The notes: generated by a model not told the origin, from the letters alone. DNA of 64,000 nt from Lucinisca nassula (GCA_963580285.1 OY757014.1:100318072-100382071); one strand, 5' to 3'; shown: positions 23,963 through 35,591, numbered from the stretch's first letter. A program made the numbers and translations.

Positions 23963-24165
23963 TTAACCCTTGTCCTGCTATTTTAATCTGTCACACCCAC
24001 TACCGATTATCAACCAATCAGATTACTTGATGCAAATGTTTGCAACAAATTCACATTCTGAATGACAAACAATATAGATCCAAATCAGATGGCTTCTTCA
24101 GAAGCCATCTGATCTACATTGTTTGAAAGGTAAGGCATCTCCGGGCTCAGCAGGACAAGGGTTAA
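23963..24165. mobile_element. TTAA-flanked MITE with GATCAGAT hairpin
   Basis: TTAACCCTTGTCCTGCT...AGCAGGACAAGGGTTAA; hairpin 24066-24126 with GGCTTCTTCAGAAGCC. A fragment lies at 26693-26840. Confidence 0.78.
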
Positions 24166-25190
24166 AGACATACCTTATGCTGGTAATATGGTCATCAAAG
24201 CAGAGCCAATATTTTACCGTTGTTGGGTGAGGAAATGGTTGAAATTTGTGTAACGGGTATTGTTTTGGGTTCATTTCATTATTCAAAATATTCAGATCAT
24301 TGCGACTTCTGAAACTTTTAATTTTTCGGCATTGTTTTCAAGATGAGATCAACCTAAACGGCTACAGACTTAAATCATATTATGGCCAGCTACTTTCAAG
24401 TAGAATTTATATGTATTTTACGATGTAGTTCATCTGGGGGTAGGGGAACCGTTTGTTTAATAAAACAGAAATTAGCACGGTGACCTCTACTTTTCTTTTA
24501 ATGTACTATTCTCTAAAACTTCCCCTAGAGAAAAAAATCAGTATAAGTTTTCTGTATGGTTCAAAATATTACAGACAATGAATTATTTTTAAAGATATTC
24601 TGGTTCATGACAAAAAATGGTTTGTAAAACTTTTTCTGAGCTTGAAAAGTAGGCTAAAGATAGGCAACAGTATCTTTCACTATACCATTTTAACTGAAAT
24701 AAATGTTTAAAAGCTAGGCAAATGTCATTTACTAACATGGCTGTTTGCTGATATTTCTGGGAGAACAGTTTGGGAGGATAGATTACTTAAGACCCAGCAC
24801 GGTGACATATGGTTTTTATTTCAAATATGGCGAACCAGTATATACCTTTTAAAAAGTGAGTATTTCCCAGCATATGCCTTTAACGACGCGTTAAACATTG
24901 TGCGCCATTTTATGTCGTCTTCAAGAGAGAAGAACAACAGGCCATTACATTCATACCTGCTGAAAAGACGCCAACATGCACGCCAGTGTCATGTGAGCTC
25001 CCCGATATCGAAAAGATGCGGCAAGACATCCGTTCGCTACCCAAATACCCATAATCCGCATAGGATTCTTCAAATATTTTCACGAATTAAATGAAGAAAA
25101 AATAGGGAAAAAATGAATAAATACAATAGTTTTACTTTTTGCTTTTTCTAAAATTGAAACCACCTACAATATTCAAAATGATAGTGAAAT
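24166..25190. other. Non-coding DNA, nothing recognised
   Basis: AT-rich; short open frames have no recognisable protein character. Confidence 0.55.
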
Positions 25191-25322
25191 TATGGCGGCC
25201 ATCTTGGATGTCGAAAAGGGGCGAACTCTCAAGGCCATGTCGCCCCAATGCATCCCATCAAATGTCCGCTCAATCAGGTTTAAGAAATGTCGTTTGAACA
25301 TCTTTAAGATGGCCGCCATGGC
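25191..25322. repeat. Hairpin, ATGGCGGCCATCTT arms
   Basis: TATGGCGGCCATCTTGGATG and AAGATGGCCGCCATGG are inverted. Confidence 0.5.
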
Positions 25323-25397
25323 CTGATCCGTGCATATGACAGTTATAGTTACCCGTATGTAGCGCTATAACGTAACACCCGTAATCACGGAACCCGG

Positions 25398-25678
25398 GAA
25401 GAAATATATGGGCTGCATGATGCTTCCACGCAGAGCTGAATCCGGCCCGCACACTAGTACTGGTAAACAGCTTCGAGGATCTAAGCCTGTCCAGGAACCG
25501 CGGTGCGAGGCGGACCGTCCATGCTAATAAACCCTATTGGTTTCATTGGGCGACAGGGCTTGAGATGTCATTTCATCTCAGGGTCGGGTAAAAGTCCCAC
25601 AAAATTGGAAGCAACGTCTCCAAAATGACCTTTACAGTGTTGACGGGGACGTTAAACCTCAAATCAAACAAAAAAAAA
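25398..25678 (+). mobile_element. SINE-G, 5'-truncated
   Basis: Begins at GAAGAAATATATGGGCTGCA, joined to an ACGGAACCCGGG foldback end at 25388; tail ACGTTAAACCTCAAATCAAA. Confidence 0.8.
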
Positions 25679-25679
25679 A

Positions 25680-25800
25680 CTGTTCCAGTTTCTAGCAGAA
25701 CAGAAGTTGAAATAATAAAATTAGCGTGGAGAGGAAAACAAGAAATATCAGTGTCGTTTAAACGACATAATATGTCGTTTAAACGACATATTTTTCGTAA
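25680..25800. repeat. GTTTAAACGACAT palindromes
   Basis: GTCGTTTAAACGAC occurs twice in tandem (25753 and 25772). Confidence 0.6.
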
Positions 25801-25879
25801 ACAAAGTTTTCAAAACAATCGCGTCGTGAAATTTTTTGGTTCGACGCGGCTTACTGATGATGATGATGATGATGATGGC

Positions 25880-25888
25880 AAGGAATAA

Positions 25889-25922
<34 letters not shown>
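25880..25922. repeat. (AATA)n microsatellite
   Basis: Preceded by a GAT repeat at 25855-25876. Confidence 0.85.
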
Positions 25923-25924
<2 letters not shown>

Positions 25925-25989
25925 ATCTTGCTGCGGAAACAACAACAACTTATACCTGGGGTTCTTTTCGACACCAAACTGATTACATA

Positions 25990-26290
25990 CATAGTGTTTC
26001 ATCACGTGAACAAGTCCGTGAAATGAAGCTCCCCTTAAACCCCACTTTATACAGAGAAAACTGGGGTTTACCGGGGGCGGGGGTATACATTATTTTTCTT
26101 ATTTCTGCTCCAAAACATAGGTTATGGGTACTCGTTAGAACCGCCTCATTGAGCGCCCAAAACCTATGTTTTGAGCAGAAATAAGAAAAATATCACAATT
26201 TTTCATCTTAAAACTTTCGATTTTTCGGCGGTAAAGTTTACAATGTATTTGAATAGGCTTGTTTTCGTAATGATAAATAAATAAATATCT
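25990..26290. repeat. Family A foldback element
   Basis: AACTGGGGTTTACCGGGG, GTTAGAACCGCCTCATTGAG (right arm deleted), ATAGGCTTGTTTTCGTAATG. Confidence 0.65.
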
Positions 26291-27244
26291 TACTGCGAAA
26301 AAACAACACCTTATACCTGCGGTTGTTTTCGAGGCCAAACTGATTACATGTCTATACACATGTACATAGTGTTTTCTCCTCGGCTTCTTATAGTCAATAA
26401 AAAGTCATGTCATTAGTCTTTTTATTTTAGCCGTCTGTTCATTTACCCCGTCTTCTGTTTGCATAACTGATATCAGAAATTTAAACATCTGTGTTTGTTC
26501 AAATTCTCTCACAGATTACAACAGAACTTAAGAGGACGTTAACATTGCGTTGTATGGGACTTTGCAAAAGTCATGTTTTTACCGTATTTTTAGACAAGCA
26601 GCAGCATTCCAAAGTATAAGTATATACAAATACGGTCCAACCTGTATTAAGCATTCAAAAAGTGCTTGCTTAAGACAGGTGCTTGCTTAACCCTTATCTT
26701 GCTGAATATTCATTTAAGCCACACCCATTTCTGTCTATCAACCAATCAAATTACTTGATGTAATTTATTGCTACAAATTCATAAACTGAATCCCAAAACA
26801 GTGTAGATCCTGATCAGATGGCTTCTTCCTCTTGATCCGGATGAAAGGGCTCATGACGTCATTTAAGTATCCACATTATTTCCTGGTAATCAGTGACACG
26901 TTACATTATACAAGACAAATGAGCCTGGGTCCTTCAACTTACATGTGCGCCCAGCGAAGAATCAGATCAGCCTGAGCATCCGTATGGTCTGACCAGAAAC
27001 TTCTCCTGCTGCATGAAGGCGCATTGGGCCCTAAGCTATCCTTAGGGCGCACAACGAAGACTCTGATCAGACTGCGCGGATGCGTAGGCTGATCTGAATC
27101 TTCGCAGGACGCCCATGTCTTATTGTAGGTTTTGTCGTGCGCTGGCTCAATTTAATCAAAGTACACACAACACTATTCTGAAGGTAGGCTGACAAAATGA
27201 CTCTGAACGGGGACTCAAGAATGTTTCAAATCTTGTACTGCATG

Positions 27245-27310
27245 CAAACAGTGTAGACCCTGATCAGACGCCGCGTTATGCGGCGTCTGATCTAGGTCTT
27301 AACTGTTTGC
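27245..27310. repeat. GATCAGAC hairpin
   Basis: GTGTAGACCCTGATCAGACG, apex GCCGCGTTATGCGGC. A related imperfect hairpin with GATCAGACTGCGCGG lies at 27048-27112. Confidence 0.65.
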
Positions 27311-27353
27311 CAACGTCACAGCTTATGCGCCGAGTGAATAAGCAATCTTTTAC

Positions 27354-27590
27354 ACACGGGCCTCCGTGGCCTAGTGGATAAGAGCGCTGACTCTTAGTCA
27401 CTTAGGTCTCTCACCGCCGTAGGTTCGAGCCTCGCTCGGGCCACGTGTGAGACGCCAAGTTCTGCAACGGAAGGTCACCTCTGATTAACGATCGGCTCGA
27501 TATGAGTGAATTAATCTTTAAAGGGCTGTAAAACCAAACCCCACCCCCCCCCAAAAAAAAACAAAAAAAAAAAACTTTTACACTAGACTC
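27354..27590 (+). mobile_element. tRNA-headed SINE-L
   Basis: CTCCGTGGCCTAGTGGATAA (A-box-like) and GTAGGTTCGAGCCTCGCTCG (good B box), then a short body and an A/C-rich end. A related minus-strand fragment lies at 16530-16640. The longer than usual arm region and non-tRNA tail mark it as a SINE, not a tRNA gene. Confidence 0.65.
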
Positions 27591-27916
27591 TGACATCACA
27601 ACAACAAGAATAGCGAGGCAAATATCCTACAAACCAGTGGTAGTCACCGTGAACATCACCTCTGAAGAGCTTCGGAGCTGCGTCGATCGACACACGAACG
27701 AACCAAAAGTATCAGTGAATCATTAATGGTTATTAAGATTCTTTAATTTATTCTGAATAATTATCTTAATAGAAGTTTCAAGCCTTTCAACGTGTCCTAT
27801 TTGTATTTGTTTTCAGATAATTAAGATATTTAATCCAAGGTCAAAAAATATATACTTTTCCACGTCAAAGAGGTTATATTTCCGCCTGTGAGACTCTCCT
27901 TTGTTTGTTTTTGTTT

Positions 27917-28208
27917 GTTTGATTTTAGGTTTAACGTCCCCGTCAACACTGTAAAGGTCATTTTGGAGACGTTGCTTCCAATTTTGTGGGACTTTTACCC
28001 GACATTGAGATGAAATGACATCTCAAGCCCTGTCGCCCAATGAAACCAATAGGGTTTATAAGCACGGACGACCGACTCGCACCGCAGTTCCTGGGCAGGC
28101 TTAGATCCTCTAAGCGGTTTACCGGTACTCGTGTGCGGTGAGTTTCAGCTCTGCGTGGAAGCATCATGCAGTCCATATATTTCTTCAAGCCCTGATGGGC
28201 GGGGGCCT
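27917..28208 (-). mobile_element. SINE-G copy
   Basis: GTTTAACGTCCCCGTCAACA to GATGGGCGGGGGCC. Confidence 0.85.
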
Positions 28209-28228
28209 CTTCTTTGTTTGCAGAAGTT

Positions 28229-28407
28229 CAGTGAAATTCCGCTATTAAGACCACCAAAAATTAAGACTTATTTTGCTTTAAAAAGCTTATTTTGAAGGCT
28301 TTACTGCCAACATTATCCTCTGGTCAGGAAACACCTTTGGGACTGTTCAAAAGTGGTCTTAAAGACCACTTTTGAACAGTCCCAAAGGTGGTCTTATTAT
28401 TTTACTG
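28229..28407. mobile_element. MITE, CAGTRAAATTC family
   Basis: CAGTGAAATTCCGCTATTAA...TTATTTTACTG. The right flank is TA; the left is changed. Confidence 0.7.
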
Positions 28408-28574
28408 TACTTAAACTTTGATCAAGAGGAAGATGGTTTTGCTAAAAACAGTATCAGTGCAGGCGTATTCGTGGAATACTAGTCCTTAGTAATCACCAAT
28501 TATTAAGAGAAAATGGTGGTTTACAAGGGATTATTTTCCTCATTCATATTCACCCCCCACCCCCAAACAAAAAC

Positions 28575-29215
28575 AAAAAAACAACAACAAGGAATGCACA
28601 TGTAAAAAATGAAAGCCCTATCACTTACCAATCGAAAGTTATGGCCAATGTTAAAGTTTTTTAAAAGTAGGTGAAAAGTCAAGATCAAGGTCCAAGGTCA
28701 AAATTATGGTACCACTGGAAAGGTCTTGTGACAAGGCATGCACCTGTGAAATATGAAAGCCATATCAGTTACCATTCAAAAGTTATGCCGAATGTTAAAG
28801 TTTTCGCCAATGTTAAAGTTTTAAAAAAAGAAGTAGGTCAAATGTCAAGGTCACGAGGTCAAAAATTATGGTATCACCGGAAAAGTCTTATAACATGGAA
28901 TTGACATGTGAAATATGAAAGTCCTATCACTAACCAATCAAAAGTTATGGCCAATGTTAATTTTATTTAAAAAGGAGGTCAAAAGTAGGTCAAATGTCAA
29001 GGTCAAGGTCTCGAGGTCAAAATTTATGGTACCCCTGGAAAGGCCTTGTGACAAGGAATGCACATGTGAAATATGAAAGCTATATCAGTTACCATTCAAA
29101 ATTTATGCCCAAGGATAAGGTTTTTGCGGACAGACAAACAGAGAAATAGACAAACAGACGGACAGACAGACCAAAAACTATATGCCTCGAATCTTTGATT
29201 CCGGGGGCATAAAAA
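28575..29215. repeat. ~152 bp tandem repeat, 4 copies, with GACAGACGG tail
   Basis: AAAGTTATGGCCAATG-like landmarks at 28637, 28788, 28940 and 29098. Followed by AGACAAACAGACGGACAGAC and GGGGGCATAAAA. Core array plus microsatellite resembles the Helitron-like elements, but the unit sequence is unrelated. Confidence 0.8.
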
Positions 29216-29275
29216 AGCTCGAGGGCCATGTCATGCCCTGGATCGCTCACCTGATCCATATACAAACGAAATGGT
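29216..29275. repeat. Helitron-like 3' terminus fragment
   Basis: GAGGGCCATGTCATGCCCTG then GATCGCTCACCTGATCC, as at the left end of element 1. Confidence 0.5.
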
Positions 29276-29404
29276 AGTTTACCTGACCTAAGGAACAGCT
29301 CTGTGAAATTAGTTCAAAATCAGCCTGGATATTTAGGAGTAGAAGTCATTTTATGGTTTGTATATAGCTTTAGCTCTGGTGTCCATTATGTATGTTCAGT
29401 GGAG

Positions 29405-30057
29405 CAAAATATCTACAGTTATCTTCCTTGTTAGGCTCATTTCCAACAGAATTTTAATCATCAGGCTACTTTCCTTGCAAATAACTTTCTTGTCCATTGG
29501 AAAATTATGACTAAACCGTGATTTTTTTATGTTTATGACCTTTAAGAACAATAGCAGTCACATATACAGTCGAACTTCGATGGCTCGAACACCTTTGGGA
29601 CCTCGAAAATCTGTTCGAGACAGGGGTAGTTCGAGCCACTGAATTTACTGCCAGGAGGCATAACGAGAGGCTTTTAACCATCTTTTCGGTGTTCTATAAT
29701 GAATATGTATGCTGTGTGTACTCATTAGAATCGCCTCATCGAGGCGATTCTAATGAGTACACACAGCATGCATTTGCAAGATAAAAGACTAAAATCTCCT
29801 TAATTATCCCCCGCTTTTTCTTATGTAGAGGATTTCGCTAGGGGCTCAAGAATGGGTTCGACTCATCCATGGTATACGAGCCATCGGTGTTCGAGCCATC
29901 GAAGTTTTACTGTACACACATTCAGTATTTTTATTACTGAGGGATAATTGGTCAAAAATGAATAAATTTGTACACAAAATCCTGCCTAGTGTCCCCAATA
30001 TGGTGGATCAAGGGAGAATAATTTTACAAAACTGCTGTATCTGCAACCTCTCAAATG
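29405..30057 (-). mobile_element. GAGAGGTTGCAG element, minus copy, interrupted
   Basis: Shares CCAACAGAATTTTAAT, TTGACC-type and CAATATGGTGGATCAAGGGA blocks with the complement of 713-1050. Ends GCAACCTCTCAAATG. Confidence 0.65.
29567..29912. mobile_element. TA-flanked MITE, CAGTCGAACTTC family
   Basis: 346 bp; CAGTCGAACTTCGATGGCTC...CCATCGAAGTTTTACTG; TA both sides. Inserted inside an older GAGAGGTTGC element (about 29405-30057). Confidence 0.82.
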
Positions 30058-30359
30058 CGGACAATAGATTTTATGGGATAGGAGGTATGTGGGTGGGGTG
30101 GGGGTGAGGGATGTCGCAATACAACTATTATGTTATTTTTTATGGCCGTAAATGACGGCATCGCTGATTTGCGGATGTACGCCTGAAGTGACAATATTCT
30201 AAGGTGGGACAATGTGGCGGCAATAATTGTTCCAATCGAAAGCGTTGCAATTCGTACGTAGAACGCGGTGTCTGATCAGTGTTTTCACTGTTTGTTTAAG
30301 GAAAGTTTTAAGTAAATGTATAATCAGGAACCCCTTATATTGGAAAATGAATCGGACAC

Positions 30360-30415
30360 CCCTTAAATTGAAAATGGGTTTACAAGACGAGTAGCGTAAC
30401 CACTACACCACGGAG
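30360..30415 (-). mobile_element. SINE-C head fragment
   Basis: GTTTACAAGACGAGTAGCGT then AACCACTACACCACGGAG, the complement of the SINE-C tRNA-like head. Confidence 0.55.
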
Positions 30416-30689
30416 TCCGCAAATGGAGGAACAGAACCTGCATACGGGTGGTTCTGGAGTGACAATGGTAAGTCACTTGTGTCTTATATGCCTCAGTCCA
30501 CATAGATGGAAGTGGGTGTTAAAAGAGTTCCGGGGGGGGGGGGGGCTTAAGCTGCGAAAGGAGAGCTTTCGGGCCCCGCCCTTGATAAGCCAGTCCTAGG
30601 TAATAAGACCAATTCCCTCCGCTCCTGAGGCCTTTTAGGGCTATCGGACTTTTAACCTTTGATCTGGCTTACAGCTCCAGATACAAATC

Positions 30690-31290
30690 ACGCAAACACA
30701 CCTAAATTAATTTTGACCCCCTTAAACCCCCCTTTTATATTGTAAAACATGGGTTTACAGGGGTATTCATTATTTCTGCTCTAAAATATAGATTGTGGGC
30801 ACTCGTTAGAACCGCCTCGAGACGACATTGCGGTTTTAACGTGTGCCAACAATCTACATTTAAATATAGATCGTGGGTACTCGTTAGAACCACCTCGATA
30901 AGGCAGTTCTAACGTGTTCCAACAGTCTACATTTTGAGCAGGATTAAGAAAAAATATCACAATTTTTCAACTGAAAATTTTCGTTTTTTTAGCGGTATAG
31001 TTTACAAGGTAATTGTATAGGCGTGTTTTCGTGATGTGAAAACCATTTTTTGTGGATACTTGTTAGAGTCGCCTCTCATCGAAGCGTAGTACCCGCACTG
31101 TATGTTTCTTACAATACACATAGCTCCAAATAAGGCGTTTATTATCATCCCGAAAATTACTGATATTTTTCTCATTTCTGTTCGAAAACGTATGCTGTGG
31201 GTACACATAAGAAGCGCCTCATAAAGACGCTGCTATTGAGCACCCACAGCATATGTTTTCGTACAGATATAAGAAAAATAATATGTGGAT
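30690..31290. repeat. Two or three adjacent family A copies
   Basis: Landmarks GTTAGAACCGCCTC at 30806, GTTAGAACCACCTC at 30880 and a diverged core at 31180-31270. Confidence 0.6.
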
Positions 31291-31360
31291 ATCCCCTCTT
31301 CTCTGTGGCAATGATGCATAAGGAAAATGATTCTTTGTCTAAAATTTCTAAATACATGTA

Positions 31361-31566
31361 CAGTAAAATTCTGCTATTAAGACCACCAAAAATTAAGACT
31401 AAATATGCTTTTAAAAGCTTTTTCAGACAATTTCAGTTATTCTTTCTGTGAATTTTCTGTACCCAGTGTCTCCTACTGAGAAACCATATTTTAGACTGTT
31501 CAAAAGTGGTCTTGAAGACCACTTTTGAACAGCCCTAAAGGTGGTCTTAATATAGGAATTTTACTG
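31361..31566. mobile_element. TA-flanked MITE, CAGTRAAATTC family
   Basis: CAGTAAAATTCTGCTATTAA...GGAATTTTACTG with TA flanks. The TIR style resembles pogo/Tc1-type elements. Confidence 0.78.
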
Positions 31567-31671
31567 TATTTCCTTCTTATCCAGAGCTATGTTGTTAGCA
31601 TAAAACATATTTGTTATTTTATATATCATGTATAGTTTCCAAGCAAATGTATATCCTGCCACATTATTGTG

Positions 31672-31675
31672 CAAA

Positions 31676-31710
<35 letters not shown>
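31672..31710. repeat. (AATA)n microsatellite
   Basis: About nine AATA units. Confidence 0.85.
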
Positions 31711-31772
31711 AATATACTCCTGAATGAATGCCTACCTGTACATTATTTATTGAGTTAGAAATAAAAGTGAAA

Positions 31773-31861
31773 GAGTGAGTGCGTGTTTGAGTTTTATGTC
31801 CCCCCAACATCTAAGGTCATACGGAGACGGGACCTCGGTTTAAAGACTCATCCGAAAGTCT
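31773..31861 (-). mobile_element. SINE-C 3' fragment
   Basis: GAGTTTTATGTCCCCCCAAC...GACTCATCCGAAAGTCT is the complement of the SINE-C body and tail. Confidence 0.65.
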
Positions 31862-33080
31862 AAAAAAAAAGTGAAAGAACAAAATCAATGCTGAATACTA
31901 AGTAACTGACTAACTAAACAATAATAATAATGATGAAACACAACATAAAAATATGAAAAATAAAATGAAATGAAAAATAGATATTTAATAGATATATGAT
32001 ACCCATTAAAAATAAATTAAATGAACTTAACTGTAATGCTATTTTTTTTTTTAAATTATGTTATTAATATTTTGTGTTACAAATGGAATAATAATAGTAA
32101 AGAAAACCAATCCTACCCATTCCTTAATCCATAATCTTCATTGGTCACTTTATTCGCTTCATGTCTAAATCCCATATTTGTCTCTAAAAGCATTTTTCTT
32201 CTTTTTATTTTTATCTGTCTTATATTTTTGCGTAATTAAGTTTATTTCCGGATCCACTGCTTTAATCATGATCTACCCATCCTTAGTCGCCGTCTTACAT
32301 AAGTTAAAGCAAAAAAATATACAAGATCAAACCGGCACGTGACCTTGAGCATGCGTAGTAAACCACTGGCACATAATCAGTAAACAAGAGTGTACTATTC
32401 GCAGAAAAAAAGCAATACTCTTTTTCTTCCACTCTATTGTAGTAAATGTAGATTGGCATGAGCTCAGCTAGCGTAAATGTATGTATACACTATTCAACTA
32501 GTCAGAAGTCATTTGAGGTGACTCGCATTATGGGCAGTAGACCGCAGAATGACCTTAGCTGACCGCGGCTAAATAAATGCAGAGGTCACTTCAGGCCATA
32601 TACTACGGGAAAAAAGAGATAAATCTTTTAACAGCAGCAGTACTGTATTGCAGCTATTTTTATTTTCCAGGCAGGAAAACAATAAAAGGGGAAACGATAT
32701 TGATTGTTAAGAAGAGATGAATGAGAGCGTGTATGATCAAGTCATAAAAAAAGGTTAGTCATCGAGTAAAAAAATCTACACAAAAACGTGTTGTGAGTAA
32801 AAAAATCTACATAAAAACGTGTTGTAGTAACATGATAAGCGTATGTAACCCAAGTTTAGGAGTGGTTATCTTTATAGATACTAAAAAACGAATAAAATCT
32901 ATGTGGGAAAACACGAAAATGAAACAATTACCCTGTGTAATGAAAAGCCCATGAACAGAGGCATAGGAGGTATCTGTCCTTTGGATCATCAATTGTGAAA
33001 GGGGTTTGTTATGGCGTGGACTGGGGCATCCGTGACATGGTATCTCGCGTAATTCCCACGTTATATTATATACAGATATA
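31862..33080. other. Intergenic or intronic DNA, nothing recognised
   Basis: AT-rich, no long frame, no repeat shared with the rest of the window. Confidence 0.6.
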
Positions 33081-33200
33081 CGTTATTCTCCTCATTTTCT
33101 TGGTCAAGACGTAGATTGTAGGGACTCGTTAGAACCACCTCAAAGATGCGGTTTGGCCCCTGTGGTTCTAACGAGCACCTGCAGACATAAGAAAGATACA
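33080..33200. repeat. Family A core fragment
   Basis: GACTCGTTAGAACCACCTC and GTGGTTCTAACGAGCACCTG. Confidence 0.6.
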
Positions 33201-33638
33201 AACAAATGTCAGTTGATGGACAAGGAATGACACCATTCTATCACTGTTTAACACTAATTATATAACATGTTATCCGAAAGAATCGACACAATACCGTAAT
33301 GATCCCAAGTATTGGGACGGATAGACCCAAGCAACAGTGCAGATCCAGATTAGACTGCTCCTTTGATCAGGTTCTACATTGTTTGCCATTCCGTTTGCAC
33401 CTTTTAGACGCATTGGAGGATCGTGAAACAAGTGTTTTTTTTTTTAATTTTAGAAGTATAACAAGTCATCATTGATCAAGCTGTCCGATTTTTTTTTTTA
33501 TTTTACTGTAGTCATAGTCAGCAAGGCTAAGTGGATTGGATATGTCTAAATAAAATCAACTAGTTTAAACTTTTAATACACAAATAAGTAAATTAAAGAG
33601 GCAAGGATTCACATATGTGACTGTGTTCATATACTCAC

Positions 33639-33754
33639 CCCAGCTTTAAGTATCCTTGACACAGCTCCCTTCGAAATTAAATAAATAGAACGAAAAATAA
33701 TTTATCCCTGAGATTTATATATAAGGCATCTGGATACACTGCTTGAGGTAGATC
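33639..33754 (-). other. Candidate non-coding internal exon (possibly 5' UTR of the bZIP gene)
   Basis: On the minus strand a pyrimidine tract ending TTTTTCAG precedes GATCTACCTC, and 116 bases later CTGGG is followed by a consensus donor GTGAGTAT. All three frames contain stops, so it would be untranslated. It is on the same strand as the bZIP exon 25 kb away, but linkage is inference only; it may be an unrelated transcript or a chance pair of sites. Confidence 0.3.
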
Positions 33755-33958
33755 CTGAAAAACAGAAGGGTGACAATATGTAGAAAATGATTTTTCTCCG
33801 GTCTAATGTTCTGTAAACAAACACAACGCGTAAGCACATGTACGGTGAACCGAAATGACCTCCTCCGCGATAGAATACTAGCCTATTTAAGCTGACACCG
33901 AGCGCGATATGATCTTTAAGCGCTGTTTTACAATTAAACAGAAATAAAATTGGTGTAC

Positions 33959-34068
33959 CTGGCGGATGTTAACGTCGTTTTAGGACCACAACGTGGTCTT
34001 CATAGGACTCAACCCCGTGAGCGAGCTGCCATGTTTTTTTTTTTTCTCCCTTTGACGACCTTTTATAT
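33959..34068 (-). promoter_or_regulatory. Candidate promoter and first exon
   Basis: Minus-strand TATAAAAG at about 34061-34068 is followed downstream by about 100 bases ending CCGCCAG with a GTACAC donor-like sequence at 33953-33958. It sits just upstream of the candidate exon at 33639-33754, in one of the few stretches free of recognised repeats. Support is positional and motif-based only. Confidence 0.25.
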
Positions 34069-34243
34069 TGAATGCGCGCGCAGCAAATTATATAATGGAC
34101 CAAGTGTGTAACTTAACATGATATATATACGTACTTTGCCAAAGTAGGTCAATGTCTTAAAAACAGATATAGGAAATGTTTCGAAATTGATCAATATTTT
34201 TCATTAAGTGGGCGAGGTCATGAGAAAACCTTATTTTTGGCAG

Positions 34244-34313
34244 TTGCGAACAGCTAAGGCGCAGATCAGCCTGCGCATCCGCGCAGGCTGATCAGAACCA
34301 TAGTGTTCGCTGC
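34244..34313. repeat. GATCAGCC hairpin, GCGAACA-ended
   Basis: GCGAACAGCTAAGGCGCAGA...GTGTTCGC, apex CTGCGCATCCGCGCAG. Confidence 0.6.
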
Positions 34314-34459
34314 TTGGATTTCAAGATGCGCTTGTCTGGGTACCTGAGCAGGGCGGTCGGGGTCTAACCCGTGAAGATACCTTTACACGTGACGGGGCAC
34401 ACCAAGCGCTGCTTACTCGATTAATAGCGCAACGAGCCGCGTCAAAAGAAATTGTATTA

Positions 34460-34670
34460 TAGCTATCACGCCAACAAGTCCGTGCAACGAAGACCCCTCT
34501 AAACCCCACTTTATATAGAGAAAAGAGGGGTTTAAGGGTATACATAACCTTATTTTTGCTCAGAATCATAGATTGTGGGTACTCGTTAGAACCGCCTCAC
34601 TGAGGCGGTTCCAACGAGCACCCACAATCTATATATGTTGAAAGCAGAAACAAATATTTCACCTAATATA
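34460..34670. repeat. Family A foldback element
   Basis: GTTAGAACCGCCTCACTGAG then GCGGTTCCAACGAGCACCCA, with CCCCACTTTATATAGAGAAA. Confidence 0.7.
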
Positions 34671-34782
34671 TGTCTTTTCTGACAACATGTGGAACCGGCC
34701 TCGGTAAGTCAGTCGGATGAGCGTCAGACTGGTGATCAGGAGGACGCGGGTTCGATACCTGCCGGTGTCGGCAACAATCTTT

Positions 34783-34963
34783 TGTAACGGTTATGGATAA
34801 ATACCATTTCAACAGCCTTGCTGTATAGGAGCCGACTTTTTTTAGCGACGCGGGTATAGTGGTTGGCTTATTCGCGAAGTTAAGCACCGCGGAGAGATCG
34901 CGGTTAGTACCTGGATGGGTGACCGTATTGCTTGGCTTCGTGGACGACCCGGTATACGCTACA
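34783..34963 (+). repeat. 5' LTR of the TRIM
   Basis: 181 bp, TG...CA ends. The first half is AT-rich; the second half holds GGTATAGTGGTTGGCTTATTC (like a tRNA A-box region) followed by the 5S-like block. Confidence 0.8.
34874..34925 (+). promoter_or_regulatory. 5S rRNA internal control region in 5' LTR
   Basis: GAAGTTAAGCA...ATCGCGGTTAGTACCTGGATGGGTGACCG matches the box A, intermediate element and box C part of animal 5S rRNA; the box C part GGTTAGTACYTGGATGGGTGACCG is almost unchanged. The 5' third and 3' end of 5S are not preserved, so this is not a 5S gene. Confidence 0.8.
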
Positions 34964-35146
34964 TTGGTGGCAGCGATGGGATGGAAACAGTGCCGCTGGT
35001 TTGTTGCATAGGCTCCGCCCTCGGGTTTGCTTAGTGAGGCATGTGTGACTTCGGTACGAAGTCAAGAGATGAGGGGAGAAATGTAACGGTTATGGATAAA
35101 TACCACTTCTACAGCCTTGGCTCTTTTAGCGACGCTGGCACATATA

Positions 35147-35508
35147 CTTGGGGCCTGGACTCAGGTGAGCGATCATGGGCCGACCTGATCTCTTGAAGTT
35201 CGAATTTTGCACAGTTTTTCCATAGTAAACATTGCTGAGCACAATCCTAACCTGTTCAAAAAGCTTAATCATGTCTAGAAAGCTCACAAATGAAAGTAGT
35301 TGTGATGGCTATATATAGCCCCTTTATAAAGGGGCTATATATAGCCATCACAACTACTTTCATTTGTAAGCTTTCTAGACATAATTAAGGTTTTTGAACA
35401 GGTTATTCTAGTGCTCAGTCATGTTTAACTGTGGGAAAAATGTGCAAAAAATCGAATCTCAAGAGGTCAGTTCGGCCTATGATCACTCACCTGAGTCCAG
35501 GCCCCAAG
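35147..35508. mobile_element. 362 bp near-perfect palindrome (foldback element) in the 3' LTR
   Basis: Starts CTTGGGGCCTGGACTCAGG and ends with its complement; centre near 35326 at TTTATAAA. Arms of about 180 bp differ at few positions. TA flanks both ends (35145-35146; 35509-35510). The subterminal GGTGAGCGATCATGGGCC resembles the 3' terminus of the Helitron-like elements in this window. Confidence 0.8.
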
Positions 35509-35543
35509 TATCTGTGGACGCGGGTAGAGTGGTTGGCTTATTC

Positions 35544-35591
35544 GCGACGTTAAGCAACGGAGATCGCGGTTAGTACCTGGATGGGTGACCG
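35544..35591 (+). promoter_or_regulatory. 5S rRNA internal control region in 3' LTR
   Basis: CGACGTTAAGCAACGG...GATCGCGGTTAGTACCTGG then ATGGGTGACCG. Closer to a real 5S box A (GTTAAGCAACG) than the copy in the 5' LTR. Confidence 0.8.

Noticed and set aside
34838..34965. Functional 5S rRNA gene
   Set aside because: Only the control region matches; the 5' third and the 3' end do not, and the copies lie in LTR-like direct repeats.
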